A stretch of DNA of 22,597 nt, taken from IMG/VR virus record IMGVR_UViG_3300020405_001131, positions 1-22,597 of that record; one strand, 5' to 3'. Below are positions 15,249 through 22,597 of the stretch, piece by piece (positions within the stretch are counted from its first letter, which is position 1; the number at the start of each line of letters is the position of its first letter). Below the pieces are notes generated by a model. That model was not told where the DNA came from and searched no databases. It worked only from the letters and a program-made list of their open reading frames with translations. Source of the DNA: a virus. The translations under genes were made by a program, and so were the position numbers.

Positions 15249-15750
15249 CTGTTTCCCTTGTTACACAATCAGCAAATATATTTTTAGTGTATACGCTGTA
15301 AGATTCCATGTTTTTAAAAGGAAATGATTCCTTTGATCCTATTTTAAAAGTAAAAGTATTTAATAAGAAATGAGGATCTCCTTTTTTTGTTACATAAAAA
15401 CTAACTTCATCTAAGTTTTTTGGTGTATCTATTGTGTTTAAATAACATTCACCTTTACTCTTGTCAACTACAAATTCTATTTCATGAAAATTATCTTTGG
15501 GAGAAGTCAATTCATTAAGCAAAAATTCTTGTGGCGCTTCATCATCATTTTTCTTTAACTGAAAATTTTTATCTCTTTTGTTGTATATTACTTTCCAATT
15601 AATAAAATTTTCTTTTAGTGTTTGAAAAGGCTCAACTTGCTCGTTTGTAACCTCAATATGATTGTATGACTCGTTAATGCTTGGTCCTATACCAAAAATT
15701 TCACCTGTGTTTTTATCAAAAGATACATATTGTTTGGTGCTAATATTCAT
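15232..15750 (-). CDS. Hypothetical phage protein
   Basis: The protein has 172 aa and I do not recognise it with certainty. It begins MNISTKQYVSFDKNTGEIFG and is rich in predicted beta strands with charged turns (FVVDKSKGECYLN, EVSFYVTKKGD). No catalytic motif, signal peptide or membrane segment is seen. The opening 'YVSFDKNTGEIFGIGPS' has the character of a beta-rich accessory or virion protein. The start is clear: AAAGGAT lies six to seven bases before the ATG at 15750, which overlaps the GT8-like gene by 11 nt. Position between glycosyltransferase genes leaves open a role in fibre or glycan modification, without direct evidence. Confidence 0.75.
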   Translation of the reverse strand: MNISTKQYVSFDKNTGEIFGIGPSINESYNHIEVTNEQVEPFQTLKENFINWKVIYNKRDKNFQLKKNDDEAPQEFLLNELTSPKDNFHEIEFVVDKSKGECYLNTIDTPKNLDEVSFYVTKKGDPHFLLNTFTFKIGSKESFPFKNMESYSVYTKNIFADCVTRETDENYL

Positions 15751-16537
15751 TTAATATCCTTTCACAAAAATTATTCTTGGTATAATGTATTATGCCATGT
15801 TGTAAGTAATTTCCAATTTTTAATTGTTTTTCTGCGTCGAAATAAAACGGAATTGTTTCTGTCCAATCTTCTTGTGTGGTCTCCCAATCTTGGACATGAG
15901 ATTTCATATGAACAAAACTTGCTGGTTTAAAAATATAATTCTTGATATCTTCATCTAATAAAGTAATAGCATGATTTAAATCCATACTACTTACTTTGGG
16001 TGTAAATTTAGGAACATATATTTTATAATATTCCTTATAATTTCTACAGACTTGTTTAAGTTTTAAATAATATCTTAAAGCTGTATCATTTTGTTTAAAA
16101 TAATGAAACGCACAGTATATATTAGGAATATTATTTTGAATAAACGCTTTTCTATAGTAATGACTAGTAACAGGATTATTTTTATATGTTCTAACATTAC
16201 TTGTAAAACATAAATCATAATTTTTAAAGTACGACCACCAATAACTTATGTCATCTAAAAAAAGCATATCAGTATCCAGTAAAACAGTTTCTTGATATGG
16301 AGTTTCGTGATACGCTTTCCATCTAATATCTGTTCTGTAGAAGTTTTGTGTGTTTCTATCTGATGTAGGAATAGCAATTACATGATCGAACACATGTTTG
16401 TATTGATCAGAAACTTCATCACCGGTAAGCAAAGAAACGTTTTTGATAGTTTGTGTTTGTTTTATACTCTTAGCACATAGATAGGCTTGTTGAATATGCT
16501 CTTCTCCGGTAGCTATCATAATGTAACCTTTAGACAT
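15740..16537 (-). CDS. GT8-like glycosyltransferase
   Basis: The protein has 265 aa. The N-terminal strand GYIMIATGEEHIQQAYLCAKSI is the nucleotide-binding opening of GT-A/GT8 enzymes, and the metal-binding DxD is D88-T-D90 in ETVLLDTDMLFLDDIS. A late histidine in VHMKSHVQDW and HGIIHY could serve as the C-terminal metal ligand typical of the fold. Activity would be transfer of a sugar from a UDP- or GDP-sugar; the acceptor is unknown. GGAGAG about eight bases upstream supports the ATG at 16537. It overlaps the related gene upstream by 8 nt; both have the same layout and probably arose by duplication. It lies directly downstream of the fibre genes. Confidence 0.72.
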   Translation of the reverse strand: MSKGYIMIATGEEHIQQAYLCAKSIKQTQTIKNVSLLTGDEVSDQYKHVFDHVIAIPTSDRNTQNFYRTDIRWKAYHETPYQETVLLDTDMLFLDDISYWWSYFKNYDLCFTSNVRTYKNNPVTSHYYRKAFIQNNIPNIYCAFHYFKQNDTALRYYLKLKQVCRNYKEYYKIYVPKFTPKVSSMDLNHAITLLDEDIKNYIFKPASFVHMKSHVQDWETTQEDWTETIPFYFDAEKQLKIGNYLQHGIIHYTKNNFCERILNEY

Positions 16538-17360
16538 TTAAACTTCTCTCCAAACTAAACTTGTTCATTACATGTATATTCATACCCTTGACTGTAGAAA
16601 GGATATATTCATTAAATAATTTTTCTTTTTGTATGAGAAATGTTAGACTGTCGTCTTTTATCTTACACAAAATATCCCTATCAAGTGTATAATACATTTT
16701 TCCAGGCAAATTTTTAGCCCAATCTCCTTCTTGAAATCCGTTCATAATGTGTATACCCATGCTGAAAAGATGATCATTCCTAAAATTTCTACTTGCTAAA
16801 TCATATACGTCACTGTAATGGTCCCAATTATCGTACAAATGTCTTAATAGATCAAAAAATATTTTACTTTCTTGACTTTTTGTAAAATAAAAACATGTTG
16901 CCCAATAAAAAGGAATACCCTTGTCATTGATGTAATCAAACTCTTTGTAATTTCTCCAGGAGCATAAATCTACTCCATGTCTATAAATTTGAAAATTATC
17001 ATTTGTTTGAAAGGAGTGTTTAAATTTATCATTACATATTATATAATCCGTATCTAATACTAAAGTTTTATCATAAGGACTTAAATTAAAAGCATTATGT
17101 CTTTCATTGTTTTTAAAATTCAGTGTTGTCTTACGTTGTTGTCCATCATAATATCTTTTTTCATTGTGTTGCGAATCATCAATTTGAATTATCTTATCAA
17201 AAACATCATGATATTGAATATCAAGTTTGTCAAATGTAGATGTTACAATTGAAACAGGTAAATTTAAATATTTTTTTGAACGGGAAGCAAGTTCTACTGC
17301 TTGTTTTATATAATTAATAGAACCATTATTATTAGCAAAGCATAAGATTCCATTAGACAT
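16530..17360 (-). CDS. GT8-like glycosyltransferase, paralogue of the previous gene
   Basis: The protein has 276 aa and the same layout as its neighbour at 15740-16537: an opening strand NGILCFANNNGSINYIKQAVELA, a middle region HDVFDKIIQID matching the neighbour's KHVFDHVIAIP, and a DxD at D103-T-D105 in KTLVLDTDYIICND. A late HVMNKF may be the metal-ligand histidine. It is likely a metal-dependent nucleotide-sugar transferase. The ATG at 17360 overlaps the small helical-protein gene by 8 nt. Because the pair follows the tail fibres on the same strand, glycosylation of fibres is possible, but host-glycan synthesis fits equally well. Confidence 0.7.
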   Translation of the reverse strand: MSNGILCFANNNGSINYIKQAVELASRSKKYLNLPVSIVTSTFDKLDIQYHDVFDKIIQIDDSQHNEKRYYDGQQRKTTLNFKNNERHNAFNLSPYDKTLVLDTDYIICNDKFKHSFQTNDNFQIYRHGVDLCSWRNYKEFDYINDKGIPFYWATCFYFTKSQESKIFFDLLRHLYDNWDHYSDVYDLASRNFRNDHLFSMGIHIMNGFQEGDWAKNLPGKMYYTLDRDILCKIKDDSLTFLIQKEKLFNEYILSTVKGMNIHVMNKFSLERSLNV

Positions 17361-17697
17361 CTACTAAACCTTCTACACTACGTTTAGTGCTGAGAGTTTT
17401 GTACTCCTCATGATACTGATTTGTAGCTTCTGTATATTTGTGTAGTAGTGATTCTGTGAAGTCTTCCAAATCATCTATCTCGATAGGAGTTTTGTTGTCA
17501 TCAATAATTAAAGTAGATGATGTTTTGGATAAAAGCATTGTACAAAAATTAATAAGCTCTCTATTAGCTGTAAATGTGCCACCAAGATAGTACATAATTA
17601 AGTTTTCTTGATACTTTTCATATAGAATCCTCTTTTGGTTATTCAGAGTCGCAGAATAATTTGAAAATTCCAATGCTTTTTCAAGAGATTCTTCCAT
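17353..17697 (-). CDS. Small helical hypothetical protein next to fibre genes
   Basis: The protein has 114 aa, mostly helical by composition (MEESLEKALEFSNYSATL, NQYHEEYKTLSTKRS), with a short apolar middle MYYLGGTFTANRELINFC and an acidic IEIDDLEDF. I do not recognise the family. Small proteins in this position, directly after fibre genes in T4-like phages, are often fibre assembly helpers, so a chaperone role is a possible but unproven guess. The ATG at 17697 has AGGAG about seven bases upstream. A 35-nt gap separates it from the structural gene, and no convincing late box is seen in that gap. Confidence 0.65.
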   Translation of the reverse strand: MEESLEKALEFSNYSATLNNQKRILYEKYQENLIMYYLGGTFTANRELINFCTMLLSKTSSTLIIDDNKTPIEIDDLEDFTESLLHKYTEATNQYHEEYKTLSTKRSVEGLVDV

Positions 17698-17732
17698 AGT
17701 TATACTCCTATATAATGTATAACTATTTAATC

Positions 17733-18647
17733 TTACAGAGCGTTGGTGGTATTGAAAGTTGGCGCCGGTACATTGACGCTATTTGAATTATTTGGTCTAT
17801 TTTGTTGAGCTGTGCTTGACGTTGTAGCATCTACAGCTTCGTCAAAATTTGGATTTGGACCTTTATCTTCATTAAAAGTAACTTTGAAATATAATACAGC
17901 TCCACTTTTATATGCTTCTATTAAATAATCGTTAGCACTATACGCACTAGCCGCCTTGTTAAATATTGTTACATAAGATCCAGGTAAATTACTGTAACCA
18001 TAACTAGTTCCAATTGAACCGTTGCTTGTAGTGCTTCTTCCAAACACAACAGTACCTACTGAAGACATCAAACTTCTCCAGTCATTGTTGATAGGAGTGT
18101 TACCTGATCCGATTAAACCGCTTATGTTGATTGTTCCGCCAGCGTTAAAATATACTCTCATATGATCTACACCACTAATTGTAGTTTGACTTCCGTCTCC
18201 ATTAGTAACAGAGTATCCGCCAAATGTAACTGTAAAGTAATGATCAATATCAGTTGACCAAGATGCTGTTCTTGTACTTGTAATTCCTGATTCCAAACCT
18301 AATTGGCTTGGAGCTACACTTAATCTTGAAGATTGTGCTGTAATACTTAAGGATTCGTACTGAGCGTATCCTTCTTTTGTAGCATTATTACTATCTTCGA
18401 TCGTATCTCCAACTGATGGAGGAGCAATTTCCGCAGGTAAACTTCCTGTCTGGTGAACTCTTATTTTTGTTAGATCCGTGTCAAGGTTAACCATATCTTG
18501 AGCTGTAACTGTATTACCTACTACAACAGTCTGACTAGTTACTGACTGTCCGTATCCTTCGTCTCCTGCTCCTAGTCCTAAAACTGCCGCTACCCTTGCT
18601 CTAATATTATTATACCTTGCCGCGGTGATTGTATCGCCTACTGCCAT
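17733..18647 (-). CDS. Virion structural protein, fibre-associated
   Basis: The protein has 304 aa. It begins MAVGDTITAARYNNIRARVA and contains a second, related unit VVGNTVTAQDMVNLDTDLT at about 42-60, ending in KIRVHQTG. This pair of repeats is familiar from structural proteins that sit beside the tail fibres in T4-like cyanophages. The rest is rich in Ser, Thr, Gly and Asn with alternating hydrophobic strands (GGYSVTNGDG, GTSYGYSNLPGSY), and the tail is low-complexity (NRPNNSNSVNVPAP). A fibre, collar or baseplate decoration role is likely; the exact location is unknown. AAGGAAG about seven bases before the ATG is a good ribosome-binding site. Confidence 0.72.
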   Translation of the reverse strand: MAVGDTITAARYNNIRARVAAVLGLGAGDEGYGQSVTSQTVVVGNTVTAQDMVNLDTDLTKIRVHQTGSLPAEIAPPSVGDTIEDSNNATKEGYAQYESLSITAQSSRLSVAPSQLGLESGITSTRTASWSTDIDHYFTVTFGGYSVTNGDGSQTTISGVDHMRVYFNAGGTINISGLIGSGNTPINNDWRSLMSSVGTVVFGRSTTSNGSIGTSYGYSNLPGSYVTIFNKAASAYSANDYLIEAYKSGAVLYFKVTFNEDKGPNPNFDEAVDATTSSTAQQNRPNNSNSVNVPAPTFNTTNAL

Positions 18648-18663
18648 TTTACTTCCTTATATT

Positions 18664-20142
18664 TTATAACTTTAAAATACACTCCACTAAAGTTTCTTCA
18701 TGCCTGTCGTTGCTTTCTAAAGCTACACCAATCATGTCTCCGTTTCCATCAACACTTGCTGTTCCGTTATCAGCAACAAATACAGCTTCCCCTTTATTTA
18801 CCGGACCTGTAATTCTTACTGGCACTCTTCCGACTAAAGCTACTGCTTGACCTTCAGCCTCTGAATTCATTAAATAAGCTGGTTTTGTACTAATTACTCC
18901 TATACAAATACCTTCTCCATTTTCACATGCTTTTGCTTCGGCTTCTCCGCCTATCATCATTAGTGTTCCCACAGGATAATTTTTGTCAGTTGTATATTTT
19001 TCCGCCAAGTCAGCGTATCTTGCTTGTGTTGATATTCCATTAAACACATTGGCCGCTAAATTACCGCTGGAATCTCTTACAGCTACGGTGTTATTAGTAG
19101 CACTTGTATCACCTGTTCTGAAGTTGCTACCTACCTGTAAATTTGTAGCGTTTGTTGCTAATCCAATAAAAGAAGTAGCATACATAGCTCTAAACTTATA
19201 GTTATTATCCCCTATGTCATAAGTTGTAGTAGCTGTAGGAATAAGTCCTGCCGCCTGTACATGGAAAGGTTCTGTAGTAACACCTCCACTTGACTTTACT
19301 TTAAATCTAATTTTTTGTCCAACTGTGTTATCGATGACTGCTTCATCGCCACTTCCTGCTGTATCAATCTTAATAGCTAAATCATTAGCATCACCAATAG
19401 TCAATCCAGAATCTGTAAATCTTACAATACTGTTGAAGTTTGCCGCACCTGATAACGCATAATCACTTGCTGGTAATCCATTTAATTTATCTGCGTTGGT
19501 AGCTGTACCATAAAATCTAAATGCCCCACTTGTTACTCCGTCGGTGCCTGAAGTTGTATTTCTAAGTGTTAAACCTTGTCGTACAACATCAAATCCTGTT
19601 ATAACGTTTTGTGGATCAGTAGCGTCAATTGTAAATTCTGAATTACTTATAATGAATACTACACCATCTTCTACAGTACCTTTAATTATTGTTCTATTGT
19701 TTTGATTTGAATCTCTAACCTGCCCAGTTACCATTGCTGAAACTGTAGCACCAATACTTTGTGGACCAATTAATACAAATCCACCATTTGCGTTTTGTGC
19801 GTATAATTGATTGTTACCGCTATCCCACCAAAAATCACCAGTTGTTAGTCCTACAGGCTGTGTTGAACTTACTTCTGCTCCACCTGTTGATCTAAATTTT
19901 GTACCATCGTAAAACTTTAACTTGCTTCCAGCACTATCGAACCAGATTTGACCTGTTAAAGGTGATGCTGGTTGATTAGCACTTGAAAAGTTTTCAAGTA
20001 AATGTACAAAGTTTTCGTTCTGTATTTCTCCGTAGCCGGCATAGTTCTTACCAACTAGCTTAAGAGATGTGCTTTGATCAATAGTACCATCTTCAACAGT
20101 TGCTAACTGCGATCCGTTTGTTAAGTTTATTACGTATGCCAT
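18664..20142 (-). CDS. Tail fibre protein with a conserved C-terminal processing/chaperone-like domain
   Basis: The protein has 492 aa. The N-terminal 130 residues form a virion-attachment-like domain (LVGKNYAGYGEIQNENFVHL) followed by two short W-containing beta repeats (GQIWFDSAGSKLKFYDGT; GDFWWDSGNNQLY). The middle is strand-rich shaft sequence (TFNSIVRF-like, LTIGDAND, TTYDIGDNNYKFRAMYA). The last 115 residues start at ARYADLAEKYTTD and run through GTLMMIGGEAEAK and GRVPVRITGPVNKGE; this end is shared by many phage fibres and resembles Peptidase_G2-type domains, but self-cleavage is not shown. The protein would bind host receptors at the fibre tip. The start has AGGGG six bases upstream and a TATAAATA box just before it. 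Confidence 0.85.
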   Translation of the reverse strand: MAYVINLTNGSQLATVEDGTIDQSTSLKLVGKNYAGYGEIQNENFVHLLENFSSANQPASPLTGQIWFDSAGSKLKFYDGTKFRSTGGAEVSSTQPVGLTTGDFWWDSGNNQLYAQNANGGFVLIGPQSIGATVSAMVTGQVRDSNQNNRTIIKGTVEDGVVFIISNSEFTIDATDPQNVITGFDVVRQGLTLRNTTSGTDGVTSGAFRFYGTATNADKLNGLPASDYALSGAANFNSIVRFTDSGLTIGDANDLAIKIDTAGSGDEAVIDNTVGQKIRFKVKSSGGVTTEPFHVQAAGLIPTATTTYDIGDNNYKFRAMYATSFIGLATNATNLQVGSNFRTGDTSATNNTVAVRDSSGNLAANVFNGISTQARYADLAEKYTTDKNYPVGTLMMIGGEAEAKACENGEGICIGVISTKPAYLMNSEAEGQAVALVGRVPVRITGPVNKGEAVFVADNGTASVDGNGDMIGVALESNDRHEETLVECILKL

Positions 20143-20166
20143 CTATAACCCCTAATATGTTATATG

Positions 20167-20174
20167 TATTTATA
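20167..20174 (-). promoter_or_regulatory. T4-type late promoter, exact TATAAATA
   Basis: The - strand reads TATAAATA, an exact late box, 25 nt upstream of the ATG at 20142, which in turn has AGGGG as a ribosome-binding site. The TAA stop of the upstream fibre gene (20172-20170) lies inside the box. A start point a few bases downstream would give a leader of about 20 nt. The short gap and the perfect match favour a real promoter for the second fibre gene and those after it. Confidence 0.7.
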
Positions 20175-22005
20175 TTAAATTGCCCGGAGTTAGGTCTTGT
20201 ACATAACCCCAGCTACCCCCATTTATCCTAAATAATTTCAAAGATCTTTGTACTGTAGATGTAATAGCACCAGTAACATCGTTAAATGTTGCGTCTCCTA
20301 TTACTGATACACTACCACTATCATTTCCACTACCGTCTAATTGTTGTACAACCACTAAACTTTTGTTAAAACTTGCGTTCAAGTTGGCCGCTGACAGCGT
20401 TGCTGTAGCGCCAGTTGTTGCTGTACAATGAACTCTTGCTTCACAGCCTTCTACTTTACCTCCGGCTGGAGCAATATCTTGTAAAATTGTTGCTATATTT
20501 GTATTTAAATTAGTGCCTGTTCCTAATCCTGTTATATCTAATGCTAAGGCAATTACCTCAGTACCTATTGCTGTATCAACATAATTTTTTGTTGTAACAT
20601 CTGTTGGTGCTGTTGGTTCTGCTACTCCAGTAATTTTTCTTGGAGTTACCAAATTCAAGTTGCCTGCTAAAGTAAGGTTAAGTCCATTTCCACTACCATC
20701 AACAACTCCTGTGCTTACTCCTATACCGCCAGTAAAGCTGATGTTTCCTATGTTAGCAGTAGTCAAGTTACCAATAGATGTAATACCTGGTGCTTCTGTT
20801 CCACTAATAATAGTAACACCATTAAATTTTAATCCACCTGTACCGGTAAAGTTAATACTATTTCCTGTTGTCCATGCGTTACTTGCCTGTCTCCATAAAA
20901 ATTCTTTGTCACCATCTGAAGATTTAACTATAATACCAGCAGAATCTACTTGTGTGTCGTTTAGTAATGTACTATCTGAACCTAATCCAAGTTCAATATT
21001 CTTATCTTCAACTCTCAATGTGGCAGAATCTATTGTTGTAGTTGATCCTGAAACTGTTAAGTCTCCTGAAATTTTCATATCTCCAGTTACATCTAACGTA
21101 GCACCTGGATTTGAATTGTAAATACCTACTCTATTATTCGCTGAATTAATTGTTACAGCATCTCTTTTTCCTAAACTGGTTGTCATTCTAATAATGTAGT
21201 TTTCACCACTAACATTATTTTCTGATACAACACCCAAGTTAGTTACTTTAATAACGTTATTATCTGTTAATCCAACTGTAAGTCCGTTGTTGTTTCTTAT
21301 TGATAAAGCACCACTTGTAGAGTCATCTGAATCACTAGCTAAAAACTGTGCGGCTGTTCTAACAACGCCTTGTGAATCAACAAGTGATGATGTTCTTGAA
21401 GCTGTACCAGCATACACAAAGTCTGCGTCGACAACATTAAATCCTTTTACAACATTACCTGTAAAACTAGGAATAGTATCTATGTTCTGTGGTGTAAACG
21501 CAATCTTACTCCATAAACCAACAAGTGTACCTCCAACCCAATACTTAACAATAGTTCTGCTTGTACCTGTGTTATCAAGCACAGTAACAACCTGTGGACC
21601 TGAACGTCCTTGGAATGCGTTGTATATTGGTCCTGCTAATTCTAAATCTGTACCATCATAAAAGTATAGTTGATTTGCTTCGTTATTAATCCACAAGTCA
21701 CCAGCAACCATTGACGGTTGGCTTGATTGTACAATAGGTCCACCACCTGTTGTCCAAGCTGTGCCTGTGTAAACTTTTAATCTTGATGTAGCTGTATCCC
21801 ACCAAATTTGTCCTGCTAAAGGCGTACTTGGTGCTGAAGAATTAGCAAAATTCTCAAGCATGTGAAGAAAGTTTTCGTTAATAGCTTCACCAAATCCTGA
21901 ATAGTTTTTACCAATTAATGATATGTCAGTAGTTGTAGTATCTATTTGTCCGTCTGCTAGATTTACAAGCAACGTACCACTAGTTTTGTTTATTTGATAT
22001 GCCAT
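20170..22005 (-). CDS. Long tail fibre protein
   Basis: The product is 611 aa. The N-terminal 130 residues are homologous to the next fibre (LIGKNYSGFGEAINENFLHML; two W-repeats GQIWWDTATSRLKVYTGT and GDLWINNEANQLYFYDGT). The centre has typical fibre-shaft phrases: NNRVGIYNSNPGATLDVTGD, ISGDLTVSGSTTTIDS and VEDKNIELGLG, then TKNYVDTAIG. The C-terminus ends LKLFRINGGSWGYVQDLTPG and lacks both the ADLAEKY domain of the neighbouring fibre and any S74-type chaperone motif. It probably encodes another fibre or a fibre part with a different tip. The ATG at 22005 forms TAATG with the upstream collar-fibre gene. Confidence 0.87.
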   Translation of the reverse strand: MAYQINKTSGTLLVNLADGQIDTTTTDISLIGKNYSGFGEAINENFLHMLENFANSSAPSTPLAGQIWWDTATSRLKVYTGTAWTTGGGPIVQSSQPSMVAGDLWINNEANQLYFYDGTDLELAGPIYNAFQGRSGPQVVTVLDNTGTSRTIVKYWVGGTLVGLWSKIAFTPQNIDTIPSFTGNVVKGFNVVDADFVYAGTASRTSSLVDSQGVVRTAAQFLASDSDDSTSGALSIRNNNGLTVGLTDNNVIKVTNLGVVSENNVSGENYIIRMTTSLGKRDAVTINSANNRVGIYNSNPGATLDVTGDMKISGDLTVSGSTTTIDSATLRVEDKNIELGLGSDSTLLNDTQVDSAGIIVKSSDGDKEFLWRQASNAWTTGNSINFTGTGGLKFNGVTIISGTEAPGITSIGNLTTANIGNISFTGGIGVSTGVVDGSGNGLNLTLAGNLNLVTPRKITGVAEPTAPTDVTTKNYVDTAIGTEVIALALDITGLGTGTNLNTNIATILQDIAPAGGKVEGCEARVHCTATTGATATLSAANLNASFNKSLVVVQQLDGSGNDSGSVSVIGDATFNDVTGAITSTVQRSLKLFRINGGSWGYVQDLTPGNLI

Positions 22006-22597
22006 TAGCCCCCAACTCCTGAATAAATTATATATTTGACTGTCAAGAAAGGATTCAACACATTGAATGGTGTGCCTAATTCTGAAATATCAAAAGTTTC
22101 AAATTGTTCTAATCCTGTATTTTGATTGTAAGTAATATTTCTTCTATTCAACAATCCTCCCGAAGAAGTTCTTGCTTGTCCTGCTTGGTTACCTGTAGGA
22201 GCATCATAGATTATTGTATCCGCATCTTGTGGAGTGCCGCTATCATCTAATATTACATAAAATTGTGCGCCTTTTGGAGAACGCAAATCATGCTCGTGTT
22301 CTGGTAAGTTCTTAACATCAATTGCTCTGCTTTCAACTCCAGATGCTAATCCTACTGTATCAGCGTTTACGTCTGTAACCCTGTTAGCACTTGTGCCTCC
22401 CATGTTGTCAGCACCTAATGGAAATCTACCTCTGAAATCTGGTAATCCAAAAAAGCCTGAAGCAACTTGGCTTTGATCTTTAAATTGAAATTGTATAGCA
22501 TTGTATAAATCAAGATAGTCTGCTATTCTCTGTTCACTACCATCACATAGTAACCAACCTGCCGGAAGATTTACACCACCAAAAGGAACTATTGTTC
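22005..22597 (-). CDS. Tail collar-domain fibre protein, 5' end outside the window
   Basis: The frame is open to the right edge, leaving 196 residues of the C-terminal part. It contains the phage tail-collar signature: PAGWLLCDGS near the left of the visible part, LPDFRGRFPLGADN, then NLPEHEHDL, and a closing NPFLTVKYIIYSGVG. Such domains are found at the tips of short tail fibres (T4 gp12-like) and in microcystin-dependent-type proteins, where they help trimerise and bind receptors. An ATG at 22403 exists, but the conserved residues upstream show that the real start is further right. The TAA overlaps the next ATG by one base. Confidence 0.9.
   Translation of the reverse strand, partial: TIVPFGGVNLPAGWLLCDGSEQRIADYLDLYNAIQFQFKDQSQVASGFFGLPDFRGRFPLGADNMGGTSANRVTDVNADTVGLASGVESRAIDVKNLPEHEHDLRSPKGAQFYVILDDSGTPQDADTIIYDAPTGNQAGQARTSSGGLLNRRNITYNQNTGLEQFETFDISELGTPFNVLNPFLTVKYIIYSGVGG

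Noticed and set aside
18648-18690. TATAAAATA upstream of the structural protein gene as a late promoter
   Set aside because: It has an extra A compared with TATAAATA, and the gene has only a 16-nt gap to the fibre gene before it. Read-through is enough to explain expression.
20660-21121. A 153-codon open frame on the + strand, and a 124-codon one at 21287-21661
   Set aside because: Both lie antisense inside the long fibre gene, whose protein is clearly a fibre. Their composition (Pro, Ser, Val rich) is what the opposite strand of a Thr/Gly/Asn-rich gene gives, and no ribosome-binding site stands out.
1-22597. tRNA genes, CRISPR arrays, insertion sequences, integrase or attachment sites, rho-independent terminators
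   Set aside because: Nothing convincing was seen by eye. Gaps between genes are too short for most of these, and no GC-rich hairpin followed by a T-run was noticed.

Overview
The window reads as a stretch of a tailed marine bacteriophage genome of the T4-like (contractile-tail) type. The evidence is a row of tail-fibre genes with N-termini typical of T4-like cyanophages and pelagiphages, T4-type late promoter motifs (TATAAATA / NATAAATA), visibly AT-rich DNA, and genes packed with 1-38 nt overlaps. The host cannot be settled from this window. A SAR11-like or another marine AT-rich bacterium, or a cyanobacterium, would fit; no photosynthesis gene is present.

Layout. (a) 1-99, + strand: the last 32 codons of a gene entering from the left. 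(b) 92-5523, - strand: an eight-gene overlapping operon, read right to left: aspartyl-hydroxylase-like oxygenase, GNAT-like protein, small membrane protein, class IV PLP aminotransferase, two small 2OG-Fe(II) oxygenase-like proteins, SAM methyltransferase, and a radical SAM enzyme with a degenerate B12-like N-domain. (c) 5546-5559: a palindromic back-to-back late promoter. (d) 5586-8409, + strand: nitroreductase-like protein, possible GT-B glycosyltransferase, DegT-family sugar aminotransferase. (e) 8393-9088, - strand: a single SGNH/GDSL hydrolase. (f) 9160-12148, + strand: radical SAM protein, NodU-type carbamoyltransferase, methyltransferase. (g) 12126-17697, - strand: GT-A-like protein, twitch-type radical SAM protein, paralogous GT-A-like protein, a 58-aa gene, a hypothetical gene, two paralogous GT8-like glycosyltransferases, and a small helical protein. 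(h) 17733-22597, - strand: four virion genes, namely a structural protein, two paralogous tail fibres, and a tail-collar fibre protein cut by the window edge.

The fibre genes and the glycosyltransferase block point the same way and are nearly gapless, so they are probably expressed together late in infection. The accessory genes combine sugar chemistry (DegT aminotransferase, glycosyltransferases, carbamoyltransferase, SGNH hydrolase, methyltransferases) with radical SAM and 2OG-oxygenase chemistry. The most economical reading is a phage-encoded pathway that builds or edits a glycan or small-molecule decoration on the host envelope, the phage fibres, or possibly phage DNA. T4-like cyanophages are known to carry LPS-type gene clusters. 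What stands out here is three radical SAM enzymes and three, perhaps four, 2OG-oxygenase-like proteins among these sugar genes. No tRNA, CRISPR array, insertion sequence, attachment site or replication origin was seen, and no gene-free stretch exceeds about 75 bases.
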